Of a stretch of 64,000 bases of DNA, positions 9,767 to 19,314 are shown piece after piece. The DNA is taken from NCBI RefSeq assembly GCF_000513195.1, contig NZ_CBVI010000141.1:1-64000 (forward strand), given 5' to 3'. Each line of letters begins with the position of its first letter. Position 1 is the first letter of the stretch. The notes beneath the pieces are model-generated. The model was not told where the DNA came from, made no database searches, and saw only the letters and a program-made list of their open reading frames with translations. The translations under genes and the position numbers were made by a program. Source of the stretch: Bacteroides timonensis. Lineage in GTDB: Bacteria > Bacteroidota > Bacteroidia > Bacteroidales > Bacteroidaceae.

Positions 9767-11011
9767 TTACTTTTCCGGGCTGAATACATTTACCTCGGAG
9801 ATCATCACGAAGTTACTTGAACCTTTATCGCTTTCAGCAAAAGAAACTTTGATGTAGCGGGCGGTGACAGTTGACGGAAAGTGGAATAGTTGGGGAAGGT
9901 CTGAATTGGAATCAAAAGAAAAATGTCCTTGTTCTTCCCAACCCCAATTATCTGGTTTACTCTTGTCTGTTGCGGCTGCATCAGAGCAAGTGTAGAAGGT
10001 TTGTCCTTTGTGTGTACCATTGTTACCAAGGCGCCTCCGGATATCAATATGGCTGATCGGATAATCTTTTCCCATATCAATAATAAAAAAGTGTGGATAG
10101 GCTGATGAAGTTTTCCATGCTGTATGCCAGAACGTGTCCGGATCATCGTCAATCATAGTTATTACACGACCGTTAACTGTACCTTCACCTATAGTTTCTT
10201 GAGAGCTATAACCAATAGTCCCATCATTGGATGAGCCATTATAGTCGGGGAATGCCCAATTGGTTTTAGAAATCTTTTCCATAGTTTTTACCATTACTTC
10301 AAAAGGAAATATTTCAGAAGCGTTTGCTTCCTCGTCTTGTGTAGTGACATTAATGATACATTCCTCCGCTGAGAAGTAGTTCACTGTTTCGTATGTGAGA
10401 GGTACAAAACGTTTTTCTTTACTTCCTGCAGCTGCTAACACCTTGACACTTCCAACTTTTGAAGGCTGTTTTTTTGCATAATAATCTAATACTACATATA
10501 CTGGAGCTACTGATTCATTATGCCAGCTTACGTTTACACCTCCTGGTTGTGATTCAATTTCCACAGTTTCGGCAACTACAGCAAAAGCAGGCGTATCGGG
10601 AGAAACTGTAATTTCTACTGCTCCTTTGTTATTGCCTTTGACTGAACAAGAGAATAAGGAAAATGTCACCGGATCGGTATTTGCAAATCCGCTGACAGTG
10701 GCTTTATTAATACCATTTTTATCTGCCTTTTCCTTGGAAAATAGTAGATATTTTTGTTCTCCTTTTGATGTTATGTATTCTATTTTAGTATACATGAAGG
10801 TTTCATCAGCAGGAGTAGTCCATGTTATATAAACTTCGCCCGGACCTGCTTCTGTTTTCACATTTGTGACCTTTTCAGGTGCCGCATCATTAATGGAAAT
10901 TCTACCTTCTTCTTCATCTCCGCAAGAGCTGAATATGGCAGATAAAGAAAACAAAATCACCGTAGAGAAAAGCATTCTCTTTAACGGGTACTTTAGAAAA
11001 TCTTTCTTCAT
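9767..11011 (-). CDS. Surface lipoprotein with fibronectin-like and C-terminal discoidin (F5/8-type) domains
   Basis: 414 residues from the ATG at 11011 (MKKDFLKY...), chosen because it lies 6 nt after the conserved leader element; an in-frame ATG at 11062 overlaps the sigma gene. The lipobox is IFSSCGDEE. Two beta-sandwich repeats (about 45-135 and 140-240; 'GEVYITWTTPAD', 'GGVNVSWHNES') resemble the DUF4959/DUF5126 pair seen next to SusCD. The C-terminal 150 residues look like a coagulation-factor 5/8 domain ('DDDPDTFWHTAW', 'ISHIDIRRR', 'ARYIKVSFAE'). It probably binds glycan at the cell surface. It is the first gene after the sigma factor and before SusC, an unusual order. Its first 17 residues resemble the start of the PUL-B SusC. 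Confidence 0.85.
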   Translation of the reverse strand: MKKDFLKYPLKRMLFSTVILFSLSAIFSSCGDEEEGRISINDAAPEKVTNVKTEAGPGEVYITWTTPADETFMYTKIEYITSKGEQKYLLFSKEKADKNGINKATVSGFANTDPVTFSLFSCSVKGNNKGAVEITVSPDTPAFAVVAETVEIESQPGGVNVSWHNESVAPVYVVLDYYAKKQPSKVGSVKVLAAAGSKEKRFVPLTYETVNYFSAEECIINVTTQDEEANASEIFPFEVMVKTMEKISKTNWAFPDYNGSSNDGTIGYSSQETIGEGTVNGRVITMIDDDPDTFWHTAWKTSSAYPHFFIIDMGKDYPISHIDIRRRLGNNGTHKGQTFYTCSDAAATDKSKPDNWGWEEQGHFSFDSNSDLPQLFHFPSTVTARYIKVSFAESDKGSSNFVMISEVNVFSPEK

Positions 11012-11058
11012 AAATTGTAAATTTAAAATTAACACTATTGTTATAAATCTAATTAGAT
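11012..11058 (-). promoter_or_regulatory. Shared leader element upstream of PUL-A operon
   Basis: Between the sigma stop and the ATG at 11011 lie a perfect 12-bp palindrome ATCTAATTAGAT (11047-11058), which contains the sigma stop codon, and a 22-nt AT-rich element (11018-11039). Both recur at the same place before the PUL-B SusC, and the 22-mer is identical and 6 nt from the ATG in both. It may be part of the promoter or of the mRNA leader that responds to the cognate sigma factor. Confidence 0.55.
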
Positions 11059-11568
11059 ACATTGTCTGATGAAATCACGTACTACCTTACGGCTGACAAA
11101 CAGATGGTTTTCGACCGTACGAGAAGAAATACTGAGTTCGGTGGAAATTTCGGAGATGGACTTTTCTTCGAAGCGATTCATGGTATAAACCTTTCTGCGT
11201 TGGTCGGAGAGCATCTCTAATTTGTGTTTCTCTAAGAGAGAAAGTTCTTTTGCTATAATGAGACTTTCCGTCTCGTTTGTATAGGTTATAGCATGATCAT
11301 ATATATATGAGGTGATTTCCTGCTTCTTATAATAACGGCGCAGATAATCGTTCAGCAAATTACGGGCAATGGTGAAAATGAAATATTTCACGGTATCGGG
11401 GCGAAGCATTTGTTTATAGTCCATAAGACGCAGAAATACATCTTGGGATAAATCCCTTGCTGTTTCCCAATTATTAATTCTATAATAAATATAAGAACAT
11501 ACTGATGGGTAGTATTCTTTATAAGAATTGGTAATGAGGCAGGGTGTTGTTGCTTTTAAGTCTTCCAT
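11053..11568 (-). CDS. ECF-type sigma-70 family factor of PUL-A
   Basis: 171 residues. Region sigma2 (about 15-85; 'ARDLSQDVFLRLMDY', 'FIFTIARNLLNDYLRR') and sigma4 (about 115-168; 'KSISEISTELSISSRTVENHLFVSRK') are both present, joined by a linker containing KKQEITSYIYDHA. It should direct RNA polymerase to the PUL promoter. No FecR-type anti-sigma gene sits beside it; a propeller/AraC membrane regulator gene is 220 bp upstream. It is a close paralogue of the sigma gene at 22565-23080, with long identical runs in sigma2 and the linker. The SusCD operon follows after 41 nt. Confidence 0.93.
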   Translation of the reverse strand: MEDLKATTPCLITNSYKEYYPSVCSYIYYRINNWETARDLSQDVFLRLMDYKQMLRPDTVKYFIFTIARNLLNDYLRRYYKKQEITSYIYDHAITYTNETESLIIAKELSLLEKHKLEMLSDQRRKVYTMNRFEEKSISEISTELSISSRTVENHLFVSRKVVRDFIRQCI

Positions 11569-11632
11569 GCTTTCGATTTTTGGTTTTACAATTTGCTGTT
11601 TATAGAACCTTTCTTTGTCAAGAAGTTCAATG

Positions 11633-11640
11633 CAAAAATA
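11633..11640 (-). promoter_or_regulatory. -7 promoter element for PUL-A sigma gene
   Basis: TATTTTTG on the minus strand matches the Bacteroides TAnnTTTG -7 consensus and lies about 65 nt before the sigma ATG. Confidence 0.5.
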
Positions 11641-11743
11641 AGTAGTAAGAAACAGACAGAAAACGAAAAAAGGATGGAAGGTGTATCAAACTTATGAAAG
11701 ATACTATTTATCTTTAATTGCTTTGATTATCAATGAAATAAAA

Positions 11744-11767
11744 CGGTATCACAAATGAGTGATACCG
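11744..11767 (-). terminator. Terminator hairpin after propeller/AraC regulator A
   Basis: A perfect 9-bp stem (CGGTATCAC / GTGATACCG) with a 6-nt loop begins 20 nt past the regulator's stop codon on the minus strand and is followed by T-rich sequence. Confidence 0.65.
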
Positions 11768-11787
11768 CCGGTAATATGGAGAATGGG

Positions 11788-14556
11788 TTATTCTTTGTCG
11801 AATTGCTGGATATATTCGTTGGGGGTAGTACCTGTAAACTTCTTGAAAGCTCGGAAAAACGATGCTTTTGATTTAAAACCACACTTTTCGGCCAATGTGA
11901 CCAAAGTATATTTTTTATGTTTGCCTTCGCTGACCGACTGCTTGAACTGCTCAACACGGTAGCTGTTGACAAAATCGTAATATCCCATTTTGAGATAATG
12001 GGTGAATATAGCGGAAAGGAGATAGGTGGGGTAACCGATGGCAACCGCCACTTCTGATTGTTTCAGGTCTACATTAAGGTAGGCTTGTTTCTCCTGCATA
12101 TACTTCTTTAATGCATCAATCACTTCGCCGGCTTCTTCTTCACTCAATTTCACATAGCTTTCCGTAGGCTGGACAGTAACTTTTTTCTCCGGCTGGGAAT
12201 CTTCCGGTAATTTATCTGGGATGGTTGCGTTTACTGATACTGTTTTCTTTCTCTTGAAAATTAATAAAGAAACTATTATTGCTATTATTATAATACTGGC
12301 ATAAGTCATCCAGGAACGGTTAGCTTTTATTTTAAATGCAACCTGATCTATTGAATCTGAGTCCAGAAACTTACGGATCTGGAAGACATATTCTCCGGCT
12401 GGCAGGTCAAAATAAGAAACTTTATCTCCGTTAGTCAACACTGTCCACGTAGAATCTTTGCCTTGAAGCATGTACTCATACTTAATCAGTTCCGGTTTTT
12501 CATATCCTAAAGAGGCGAATCGGAAAGTGATAGTATTTTCATTTGATTTTAAATACAAAGTAGAATCCGGCTTTAATTTATAATCGTCAGCATAGAAGTT
12601 ACCATTGATCTGCATTTCTGTGATTTGTACGGGTGAGGGGATAAAGTCTGCCCGGGGATTTACCATGAACAACCCTTTCACGCCACATATCCATAACATG
12701 CCATTTTTATCTTTTAAGATTGGTGGTCCGGCATTGGTGTTCAAATCATTTATAGAAGGAAAAAATGTGTAGCGATTCAGGCTCTCATCAACCCGTAATA
12801 GTCCATCCCATTGCCCTAACCAATAAAATCCCTGATCGTCTTGTATAAAATTGGGGCAAAGAGGGGAGAGGTGATGAAAATGATTCAATGATTTATCAGC
12901 TACTAACAGGCGGTTGTTTAACTGGCAGAAAAAGAGTGTGCCGTCTCTCCCTTCATAAATGTACCGGATAGCTTCTTTACAATATACCTCCGGCAACATA
13001 TCCTGGCTACATTTTCCTGTCTGGCTATCAAATACTGCCAGCCCTTTATCCGTGCCTACCCAAAAGCGCTTGGCTGAATCTAAGTAGATGCCATATACGA
13101 TATTGCCTGGCATACCACTGTTTGATGCATTGTACTCCCGGACTGTTTGAGTTTGTTTGTCATATGAATAAAGACCGTCAGAAGTTGCTAACCATAATTT
13201 CCCGTTTTCATCTTCTAAAAACATGAAAATATCATTCGATACGCATGCACGAGTCAGGGGCGTTTCTTTGAAAGTAGCGGGTTGGGGAGTGAAGGCGGAC
13301 AAACCACCTCCACAGGTTCCAACTAATATATCTCCTTCGTATTCATGAAAGGAAAATATCAGATTGGAGCGTAAATTTCCGGTTTTATCACCCCGGACAT
13401 TTATGTATTGTATTTTTCCGGTTGCTTCGTGTACGTAATAGAACCCTTCCCGCGTACCGATGAAGCTATACTCTCGAGTAGGAAGAAAACTACGTACTGC
13501 AATGTCCTTGGTTTTGAAGATTCCTTTGTCATAGCGCTGGAAAAACTCATTTTTCTTCCTCAATATATTCATACCCAGATAGTATCCTGTTCCACACCAT
13601 ATATCACCTTGAGACAGCAAGATGGAAGAAATGTTGTTGGATAAGAGATCTTGTTCTGCTTCTCTACCATAGGTAGCAGAATAAATGATTTTTCTTTCAG
13701 TTAAGGATAGTAGAAAAATTCCCTGTCCGCTGGTAGCAACTCCCAAAACATCTTTTTCATAGGCAAGGTTTGAAATGGGTACTTTGATTTCATTCCAGTA
13801 AGGAGCAAAGTTCAGGTGAAGTAAATTGAAAGTTATAATGTTTCCCTTTTCTGTGCCTATATATAAAGTATCATCTACTTTCACAAGACATTTTAATTGT
13901 CCGCATGAAGATAGAGTACATCTATATTGTTTGAGTGAACCGGATTTGGCATCGCAAATAACAACTCCATTTGGAGTTAACAACCAAACAGAATTATGAT
14001 TGTATATTGCAATATCCAAGATACGATTATTATCAGAAAGAATGTTTTTTTCGTTGATAATAATGTGTCGGAGTTTTTTCCCATCATAGATGTAGAGTCC
14101 ATTTACTGTCCCTATATAGAGTCTGTTTTCCTCATCTTTTTCTAATGCTTGGACAGGAAAGTTTATTTCCTCAGTAAATACTCGTTCTAATATACGCTTT
14201 TCATGGTTCATGCGAAAAAGCCCTTGGATAGTACCTACCCAAAAATCATGTTTGTGATTTTCTATCAATGCGTTGACTAGAAAAGGAGAAGGAGTTATTC
14301 CTACTTGTTTTTCAGCGAAGGTGTAGAGTGAAGTATATTTGCCGTTTATACGTTCAACTGTAGTACCCGTACCTATCCAGATAAAACCGTCGGAATCTTT
14401 ATAAATGCAATTGACACGATTGTCCTCGAATTTGCAATTCGCTTCTTCGTTTCCTATTGAATAGATAATATAGTCATTGTCGGAAGCAAAAATATTAAAT
14501 GCCCCGATAAAAAGCATTACGAGAATTAATATGTGTTTTCCTAAGGACATAAGCAT
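11788..14556 (-). CDS. Membrane-spanning propeller/AraC transcription regulator A (no kinase domain)
   Basis: 922 residues. After a signal peptide (about 5-25) come many two-component-regulator propeller repeats ('DGFIWIGTG', 'ENGKLWLATSDGLY', 'RFWVGTDKGL'; to about 660), a Y_Y_Y-type beta-sandwich (about 680-745; 'PELIKYEYMLQGKDSTWTVL'), one membrane helix (about 752-771) and a C-terminal AraC HTH domain (about 812-920; 'TLVTLAEKCGFKSKASFFRAFKKFTGTTPNEY'). Hybrid two-component sensors share this periplasmic part, but histidine kinase and receiver domains are absent here, leaving a one-component sensor that probably binds glycan in the periplasm and DNA in the cytosol. It lies just upstream of an ECF sigma gene; regulator B at 23376-26192 has the same arrangement. 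ATG at 14556 is used; 14550 is also possible. Confidence 0.92.
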   Translation of the reverse strand: MLMSLGKHILILVMLFIGAFNIFASDNDYIIYSIGNEEANCKFEDNRVNCIYKDSDGFIWIGTGTTVERINGKYTSLYTFAEKQVGITPSPFLVNALIENHKHDFWVGTIQGLFRMNHEKRILERVFTEEINFPVQALEKDEENRLYIGTVNGLYIYDGKKLRHIIINEKNILSDNNRILDIAIYNHNSVWLLTPNGVVICDAKSGSLKQYRCTLSSCGQLKCLVKVDDTLYIGTEKGNIITFNLLHLNFAPYWNEIKVPISNLAYEKDVLGVATSGQGIFLLSLTERKIIYSATYGREAEQDLLSNNISSILLSQGDIWCGTGYYLGMNILRKKNEFFQRYDKGIFKTKDIAVRSFLPTREYSFIGTREGFYYVHEATGKIQYINVRGDKTGNLRSNLIFSFHEYEGDILVGTCGGGLSAFTPQPATFKETPLTRACVSNDIFMFLEDENGKLWLATSDGLYSYDKQTQTVREYNASNSGMPGNIVYGIYLDSAKRFWVGTDKGLAVFDSQTGKCSQDMLPEVYCKEAIRYIYEGRDGTLFFCQLNNRLLVADKSLNHFHHLSPLCPNFIQDDQGFYWLGQWDGLLRVDESLNRYTFFPSINDLNTNAGPPILKDKNGMLWICGVKGLFMVNPRADFIPSPVQITEMQINGNFYADDYKLKPDSTLYLKSNENTITFRFASLGYEKPELIKYEYMLQGKDSTWTVLTNGDKVSYFDLPAGEYVFQIRKFLDSDSIDQVAFKIKANRSWMTYASIIIIAIIVSLLIFKRKKTVSVNATIPDKLPEDSQPEKKVTVQPTESYVKLSEEEAGEVIDALKKYMQEKQAYLNVDLKQSEVAVAIGYPTYLLSAIFTHYLKMGYYDFVNSYRVEQFKQSVSEGKHKKYTLVTLAEKCGFKSKASFFRAFKKFTGTTPNEYIQQFDKE

Positions 14557-14573
14557 TTTTTCTTTATACTATG

Positions 14574-14581
14574 CAAATTTA
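14574..14581 (-). promoter_or_regulatory. -7 promoter element for regulator A
   Basis: TAAATTTG on the minus strand fits TAnnTTTG and lies 17 nt upstream of the ATG, leaving a very short leader. Confidence 0.5.
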
Positions 14582-14627
14582 GGAAAAAATGTCGTCTTTT
14601 AGTATTACTCGAATGAAAATATAAAAC

Positions 14628-14680
14628 GAGATTCTATAAGGTGAGAGAATAAAGTATAGCTTCTCTTCTTATAGAATCTC
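14628..14680 (-). terminator. Terminator hairpin after the PL38-like gene
   Basis: A perfect 13-bp inverted repeat (GAGATTCTATAAG at 14628-14640, complement at 14668-14680), extended inward by GAGAGAA/TTCTCTT, follows the lyase stop codon by about 30 nt. It marks the end of the PUL-B operon and insulates regulator A. Confidence 0.6.
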
Positions 14681-14711
14681 ATTGGTATTGTTTAACTGTC
14701 AATCTTTTCTT

Positions 14712-16097
14712 TTATTCGCGATACAGCATCAGCGTTCCCCAACCCAATTGGTCGAACGCACCACTGTTTGTGCCGTAACGGCTTCCACCGTCCACGCCAC
14801 CTTCGGGGCGCATCTTGTCGGCAGCCATCTTAGCGTACTTGTAGCCACTGCCCAACTTTTTCACTTTGGTGTAGTGATTGTAGAGAATTTCCCATCCCGG
14901 ACGGAGGTTGCCACGACCGTTATCATCAGCTACGGCTGTATGTATGGTGCCGTGATTCTTATCGGCGCAACTACAATCAATGCAATATTCATAGCGGTTG
15001 AACGGCATCTGTTCTTTGGTTGCCAACCAGGAGCCGGCGGCATTTAGCTGGTCGGAGCCATTACGCAAATTAAAGAGAGCTGTATATTCACCCATTTTCA
15101 TTATTGCATTGTTCTTTGCGGCAAAGAAGTCGAGTTGAGTAACCGTTGGATTACATTGGAAGAGGGTGTAGGCCATTTGACAAAGATTAGCTGTTACAGC
15201 TATCGACATCATGGCGTGTCCCTGGTCACGACCACTCTCCTGATTCTGGGCTATCTCTTCGCCACTACCCAGAGGATCGGGGAAGGTGCCTTGAATGAGT
15301 TTACCGATATATCCATTACCTGCCCCATTGTAGAAGTAGTTCACCACAAAGTTCACCATTTCGTCGTCTTCATTCAGGATACCGATAGCAAGGTATGAAC
15401 ACATATTTACCAAATCCCAATTAGACCAGTAGTGATCGCTGCAAGTACCTTGATGACGTTTCATGAAGTCCAGGTTTTTAGGAGCGAATACATCTTTCAT
15501 CCATTTCTTAAAGGCGGTCAAATCGTTGGCTGCCCAACCGCTATAGGTTGACATTATTTCACCTGCATTGGCAAAAGTGTAACTTTGTGCACCTGCGGCA
15601 AGCATATGGTTGGAGTCGTTTGAAGTTACCTCCTTACACACCTTTACCCAAGCATTCATAATTTTGATGGAAGCATCGGCATATTGTGTGTCGCCTGTCA
15701 GCTTCCATAACAATGACAACTGATAGGCAGCAGCGGCATCGCGCATTGCATTGCTGTAGTTCTCATTCGTTCCTGTTCCTGTAGCATCGCCACGTACAAT
15801 CTTTTCGGTAGGTGTAGGAGTATAGGTAACATTTGTAAATTGACTACTCTTCAGCAAATTAAATTCATCCTTTACTGCCTGTGGTGCACTTCCGTTATCG
15901 AGCATTGTCTTCACACGTGTAAAGTCGGCCTCGTTGAACATGGCGCAAGGGTGAGTATAGGTGTATTTGGCGACCACTTCTTCATAAGGCATCTCCCAAC
16001 TGTCTATATCTGTCGTTCCGTCTTCGATTTCACTGGAACAGGCTGTGAAGCCTGTTATCAGTGAGAGACCTAATGCGAATATTAAATTCTTTTTCAT
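14712..16097 (-). CDS. Secreted alginate-lyase-superfamily polysaccharide lyase (PL38-like)
   Basis: 461 residues with a signal peptide and lipobox (LITGFTACSSE). The body is predominantly alpha-helical, consistent with an (alpha/alpha) toroid of the alginate_lyase type: 'AAAYQLSLLWKLTGDTQYADASIKIMNAW', then NHMLAAGAQSYTFANAGEIM, DHYWSNWDLVNM and QESGRDQGHAMMSIAV. The conserved Asn/His/Tyr/Arg residues in these segments are candidates for beta-elimination chemistry. PL38 members act on alginate or glucuronan; I cannot choose between them. It is the last gene of the PUL-B operon, 25 bp after the BIG2 lipoprotein, and a heparinase-type lyase opens the same locus, so uronic-acid polymer degradation is well supported as the theme. 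Confidence 0.83.
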   Translation of the reverse strand: MKKNLIFALGLSLITGFTACSSEIEDGTTDIDSWEMPYEEVVAKYTYTHPCAMFNEADFTRVKTMLDNGSAPQAVKDEFNLLKSSQFTNVTYTPTPTEKIVRGDATGTGTNENYSNAMRDAAAAYQLSLLWKLTGDTQYADASIKIMNAWVKVCKEVTSNDSNHMLAAGAQSYTFANAGEIMSTYSGWAANDLTAFKKWMKDVFAPKNLDFMKRHQGTCSDHYWSNWDLVNMCSYLAIGILNEDDEMVNFVVNYFYNGAGNGYIGKLIQGTFPDPLGSGEEIAQNQESGRDQGHAMMSIAVTANLCQMAYTLFQCNPTVTQLDFFAAKNNAIMKMGEYTALFNLRNGSDQLNAAGSWLATKEQMPFNRYEYCIDCSCADKNHGTIHTAVADDNGRGNLRPGWEILYNHYTKVKKLGSGYKYAKMAADKMRPEGGVDGGSRYGTNSGAFDQLGWGTLMLYRE

Positions 16098-16122
16098 TGT
16101 GAATATTCTTTAGAGTTATGTT

Positions 16123-17550
16123 TTAGTTTCCGGCTGATATTTCAGCTTCAGCAAATGCTTTTGCTTCGGCTATGCTCTTGAATGTGCGAATCCAGTAAAC
16201 CGTATATTGGCCGGTAGGCAGGTTCTCATTATAAATGTCCGCAACCTTGATTTGGAAGGTATTGGCTTCTACCACACCATTGCCTAATGCTGCATTGATA
16301 GACGGTACATCATAATATATCAGATTCGTACCATCACTCAGAAGTTCTCCGACATGGGCTCTACCGGCATTTCCGGACTTAGTTACCATGTCCAGTGTAT
16401 ATGCACCACCTTGTCCGATTCCTTTTCCGCCAACTGGCAATGTGGAGCGCATGGCAAGTATCGGATAGTTGGAGAAATCAAGGTTTATGGGGACATTTTT
16501 GAAACTCAAGTCCGCACGTCTCATAGTAGCGTTCTGAGCACCGGCTGTAACCACCATTTTACCATTTTCTATCACATAGCTTGAGTAATTCTGTCCAATT
16601 TTCCAGCCATCGAAATTATTCTGGCCATCCCAAATCACCCAACCGCTTTCTACGGTTACAGATACGGAAGCCGTCTGGCCAGTTGCCTTACAAGTTGCTG
16701 TAATAGTAGCAGTTCCGAAGCCCTTCGGTGTTACAATACCCAAATCTACCGTAGCAATGTTTTCGTCGCTGGAAGTCCAGTCTACTGAACCTGTGGTAGC
16801 GTTGGCGGGTGTGTAAGTAACATCCAGCTGAACCGGGCCGCGAGAGATACAAAGCGGTTCTGTCAAAGCAGAGATAGAGACGCTTTCTACCGGAATGTAC
16901 TCTTTGATATTCAGCTCATAAGAGGCGGATACGCCACTACGGTCGTGTGTGTAGGCTGTAATGATGGCCTTACCCGGTATCAGGCAGTTTACTAAACCAT
17001 TTTCTGATACTGTAGCGATGCTTGGGTTACTGCTTGCCCATGTCAGATAAGAATAGGTATGATTGGCCGGAAGGATGGATGCCTCCAATTGAATTCGGTC
17101 TGTCTCATAGATATCTTCTCCCTCTTTCGGATTGGTCAACATCATATCGGTAGCCTTTATGATTTCGGGTATTACATTGACCGTAACTGAAGCTGATGGA
17201 CCAAAACCTATGGCGGGAGTCACACTAATGATGGCCGTACCTTCGGCTACACCGGTAATAGTACCTTGCTGTGAAACTTTGGCAACTGTTTCGTCGGTTG
17301 ACTTCCAGATAATGGAACGATCTTCCAGTTCTTCGGGAGCATCAATCGCAAAAACAATAGTAGAGTCCATGCCAATGGCAAGCGGCAGGTTCTCACTTAC
17401 CTTGAATGTGATGCCGTTGATCAGTTTGGCTTCGGGCATGGCAGGAGTAAATTCTTGATCCTTATCACATGCAGTCAGAGCCATGCAGGCCGTCAGCATC
17501 CCGATGGATGCCCGGCTCAAGCCTTGATATATAGAATTTCTATTCTTCAT
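16123..17550 (-). CDS. Surface lipoprotein with three BIG2-like domains and a C-terminal glycan-binding-like domain
   Basis: 475 residues. The signal sequence ends in a lipobox (CMALTACDKDQ). Three tandem bacterial Ig-like type 2 repeats (about 40-125, 130-215, 220-300) show the pattern 'W.S.....ATV...G.VT....G.A.IT'. The C-terminal 170 residues form a separate beta-rich domain ('GWVIWDGQNNFDGWKIGQNYSSYVIENG') likely to bind carbohydrate. It sits between SusD and the PL38-like lyase, the usual SusE/F position, so it is probably a surface glycan-binding protein with Ig domains as a spacer. The specific ligand is unknown. Confidence 0.85.
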   Translation of the reverse strand: MKNRNSIYQGLSRASIGMLTACMALTACDKDQEFTPAMPEAKLINGITFKVSENLPLAIGMDSTIVFAIDAPEELEDRSIIWKSTDETVAKVSQQGTITGVAEGTAIISVTPAIGFGPSASVTVNVIPEIIKATDMMLTNPKEGEDIYETDRIQLEASILPANHTYSYLTWASSNPSIATVSENGLVNCLIPGKAIITAYTHDRSGVSASYELNIKEYIPVESVSISALTEPLCISRGPVQLDVTYTPANATTGSVDWTSSDENIATVDLGIVTPKGFGTATITATCKATGQTASVSVTVESGWVIWDGQNNFDGWKIGQNYSSYVIENGKMVVTAGAQNATMRRADLSFKNVPINLDFSNYPILAMRSTLPVGGKGIGQGGAYTLDMVTKSGNAGRAHVGELLSDGTNLIYYDVPSINAALGNGVVEANTFQIKVADIYNENLPTGQYTVYWIRTFKSIAEAKAFAEAEISAGN

Positions 17551-17586
17551 GTTGTTATCTTCTTTTTATGAATGAAAAACATTGAT

Positions 17587-19302
17587 TTATTCTCCCCAAC
17601 CCGGGTTCTGTTTCAGGTTCGGGTTCAACTGCAACTGGTCGGTAGGTAATGGGTAAAGATAGTGCTTATCTTCCCATTTACGTCCTGACTCCAGGATGAT
17701 GAAACCGTCGCTGTTTCTTTCATTGGTAACGCCCGGCCATTTGTTCTGGAACTCTGTACCTGTCCATCTGATACCCAGGAAGTCCTGCGGCATTTCCGTT
17801 TCAGCTGTCTTCCAACGCTTCAGGTCGTCTATACGGAAACCTTCGTTGAACAATTCAATGGTACGTTCACGGCGAATTTCAGTTCTCATATCCAGATCGT
17901 GAGTTGTAGCAAATGCATTGGTCAGCTTGGGCATTTTGGTGTTGATGCGGCAACGAACCAAGTTGAGAGAGAGGTTCAGGTCTTCGTCAGAAATCTTTTC
18001 ATCCCGTTCAAATACTGCTTCGGCATAGTTCAGCAGAACTTCTGCATAGCGGATGATGGGGTAGTCGTAGCTTTCATAGGTATCGTTCACATAGCGTTCG
18101 CAAGCCCACTTCTGATTGTTATAACCACTTCCGCTGGTAGGTACCAATCCTTTGATGGAAGCTGAAGCGCGGTCAACGGCATCACCTGTCCAGTTGACAC
18201 GTGAGTTCAGGTTACTCCAGAAATATTCATAAGGTTTGCAGAGGGTATAAACCATACGGTTATCTCTGTTCAGGTATTCGTCCAAAATCTTCAGGTCTCC
18301 TTTATATACTTCCGATTTTTCAATGGGGAGTCCATCCTGGCAGAGATACATTGCAGCAAATTTGTGAGAAATCATTTGGGCATTTGCCAAACACTCTTTC
18401 GTGATATTTGAACCGATAGGAGCCAACGCTTCGTCATGACGGCGGGAGAAAATATACTCCGTATTGGCGCTTTTCTGTAATCCGGCAGGGTTACATTTCG
18501 TATCTTCCAGGATAAACATATACTTCTGTGCACTGTCGCCTAGGATAGCAGGTGCAAACAGTGAGAAGTTTTTAGTGTTGATCACTTCTTTTGCTGCATT
18601 TGCCGCAATGTCCAACAAGTCTTTACCACGAGCTGTGTTACCACGGAACTTTTGCCATGTACCTTCGTAGAGTGCTACACGGGAAAGCATTGCCCAGGCG
18701 CCTTCGCGACCTACACGTCCTTTTTCCACTGTGGAAGTGACGGGAAGTAATTCGGCGGCATCTTTCAAATCCTGAATGATGAGGTCGGCTACTTCGCTGC
18801 GGTCGTTGCGTGCTGCTTGCATTTCGGGAGCAGTAACATCAATCGGTGTAGTGACTACTATGACATTTCCAAAAAGCTGCAACAGGTCAAAGTAGCAGTA
18901 AGCGCGGAAAAACTTGGCTTTACCGATATATTGTGCGATGTCACTCTGGTTTGCAAAACTCTCTGCTTTCTGTAAGAGGATATTTGTACGACGGATGCGA
19001 TTGTAAGCATCGGTGTAGTTGCCGTCGGAAGCCGGTATGCTGTTGGTTCCGTTAGCAAATACATTCTTGCTGCCTTTATCCATAATAAGGTCGGAACGCT
19101 TATCGGAGTGGGGGGCATCGTAGACGCTGTTTTTGAAATCGCGTGTCCAGCCATAGAACTGATTGGAGAATAACTTGAAGTCTGTAGCAGTCTGCCAATA
19201 GTTGCCATCGGCAATCTGGTCTTTCGGATCCAGGTCGAGACAGGAATGTAACATACATCCTATTGCCAGTATCAAGATAGATTTAATTGTATATTTTTTC
19301 AT
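17587..19302 (-). CDS. SusD/RagB-family glycan-binding lipoprotein (PUL-B)
   Basis: 571 residues from the ATG at 19302; an in-frame TTG four codons earlier sits next to the SusC stop and is less likely. The lipobox is CMLHSCLDLDPKDQ. Family features: 'GKAKFFRAYCYFDLLQLFGNVIVV' in the TPR region, 'RYAEVLLNYAEAVFE', 'RRERTIELFNEGFRIDDLKRW' and the C-terminal 'LNPNLKQNPGW'. It partners the SusC whose stop codon lies 12 nt before this start. The 37-bp gap to the BIG2 lipoprotein and 25-bp gap to the lyase imply one transcript. Confidence 0.96.
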   Translation of the reverse strand: MKKYTIKSILILAIGCMLHSCLDLDPKDQIADGNYWQTATDFKLFSNQFYGWTRDFKNSVYDAPHSDKRSDLIMDKGSKNVFANGTNSIPASDGNYTDAYNRIRRTNILLQKAESFANQSDIAQYIGKAKFFRAYCYFDLLQLFGNVIVVTTPIDVTAPEMQAARNDRSEVADLIIQDLKDAAELLPVTSTVEKGRVGREGAWAMLSRVALYEGTWQKFRGNTARGKDLLDIAANAAKEVINTKNFSLFAPAILGDSAQKYMFILEDTKCNPAGLQKSANTEYIFSRRHDEALAPIGSNITKECLANAQMISHKFAAMYLCQDGLPIEKSEVYKGDLKILDEYLNRDNRMVYTLCKPYEYFWSNLNSRVNWTGDAVDRASASIKGLVPTSGSGYNNQKWACERYVNDTYESYDYPIIRYAEVLLNYAEAVFERDEKISDEDLNLSLNLVRCRINTKMPKLTNAFATTHDLDMRTEIRRERTIELFNEGFRIDDLKRWKTAETEMPQDFLGIRWTGTEFQNKWPGVTNERNSDGFIILESGRKWEDKHYLYPLPTDQLQLNPNLKQNPGWGE

Positions 19303-19314
19303 TTTTGTCTTCAA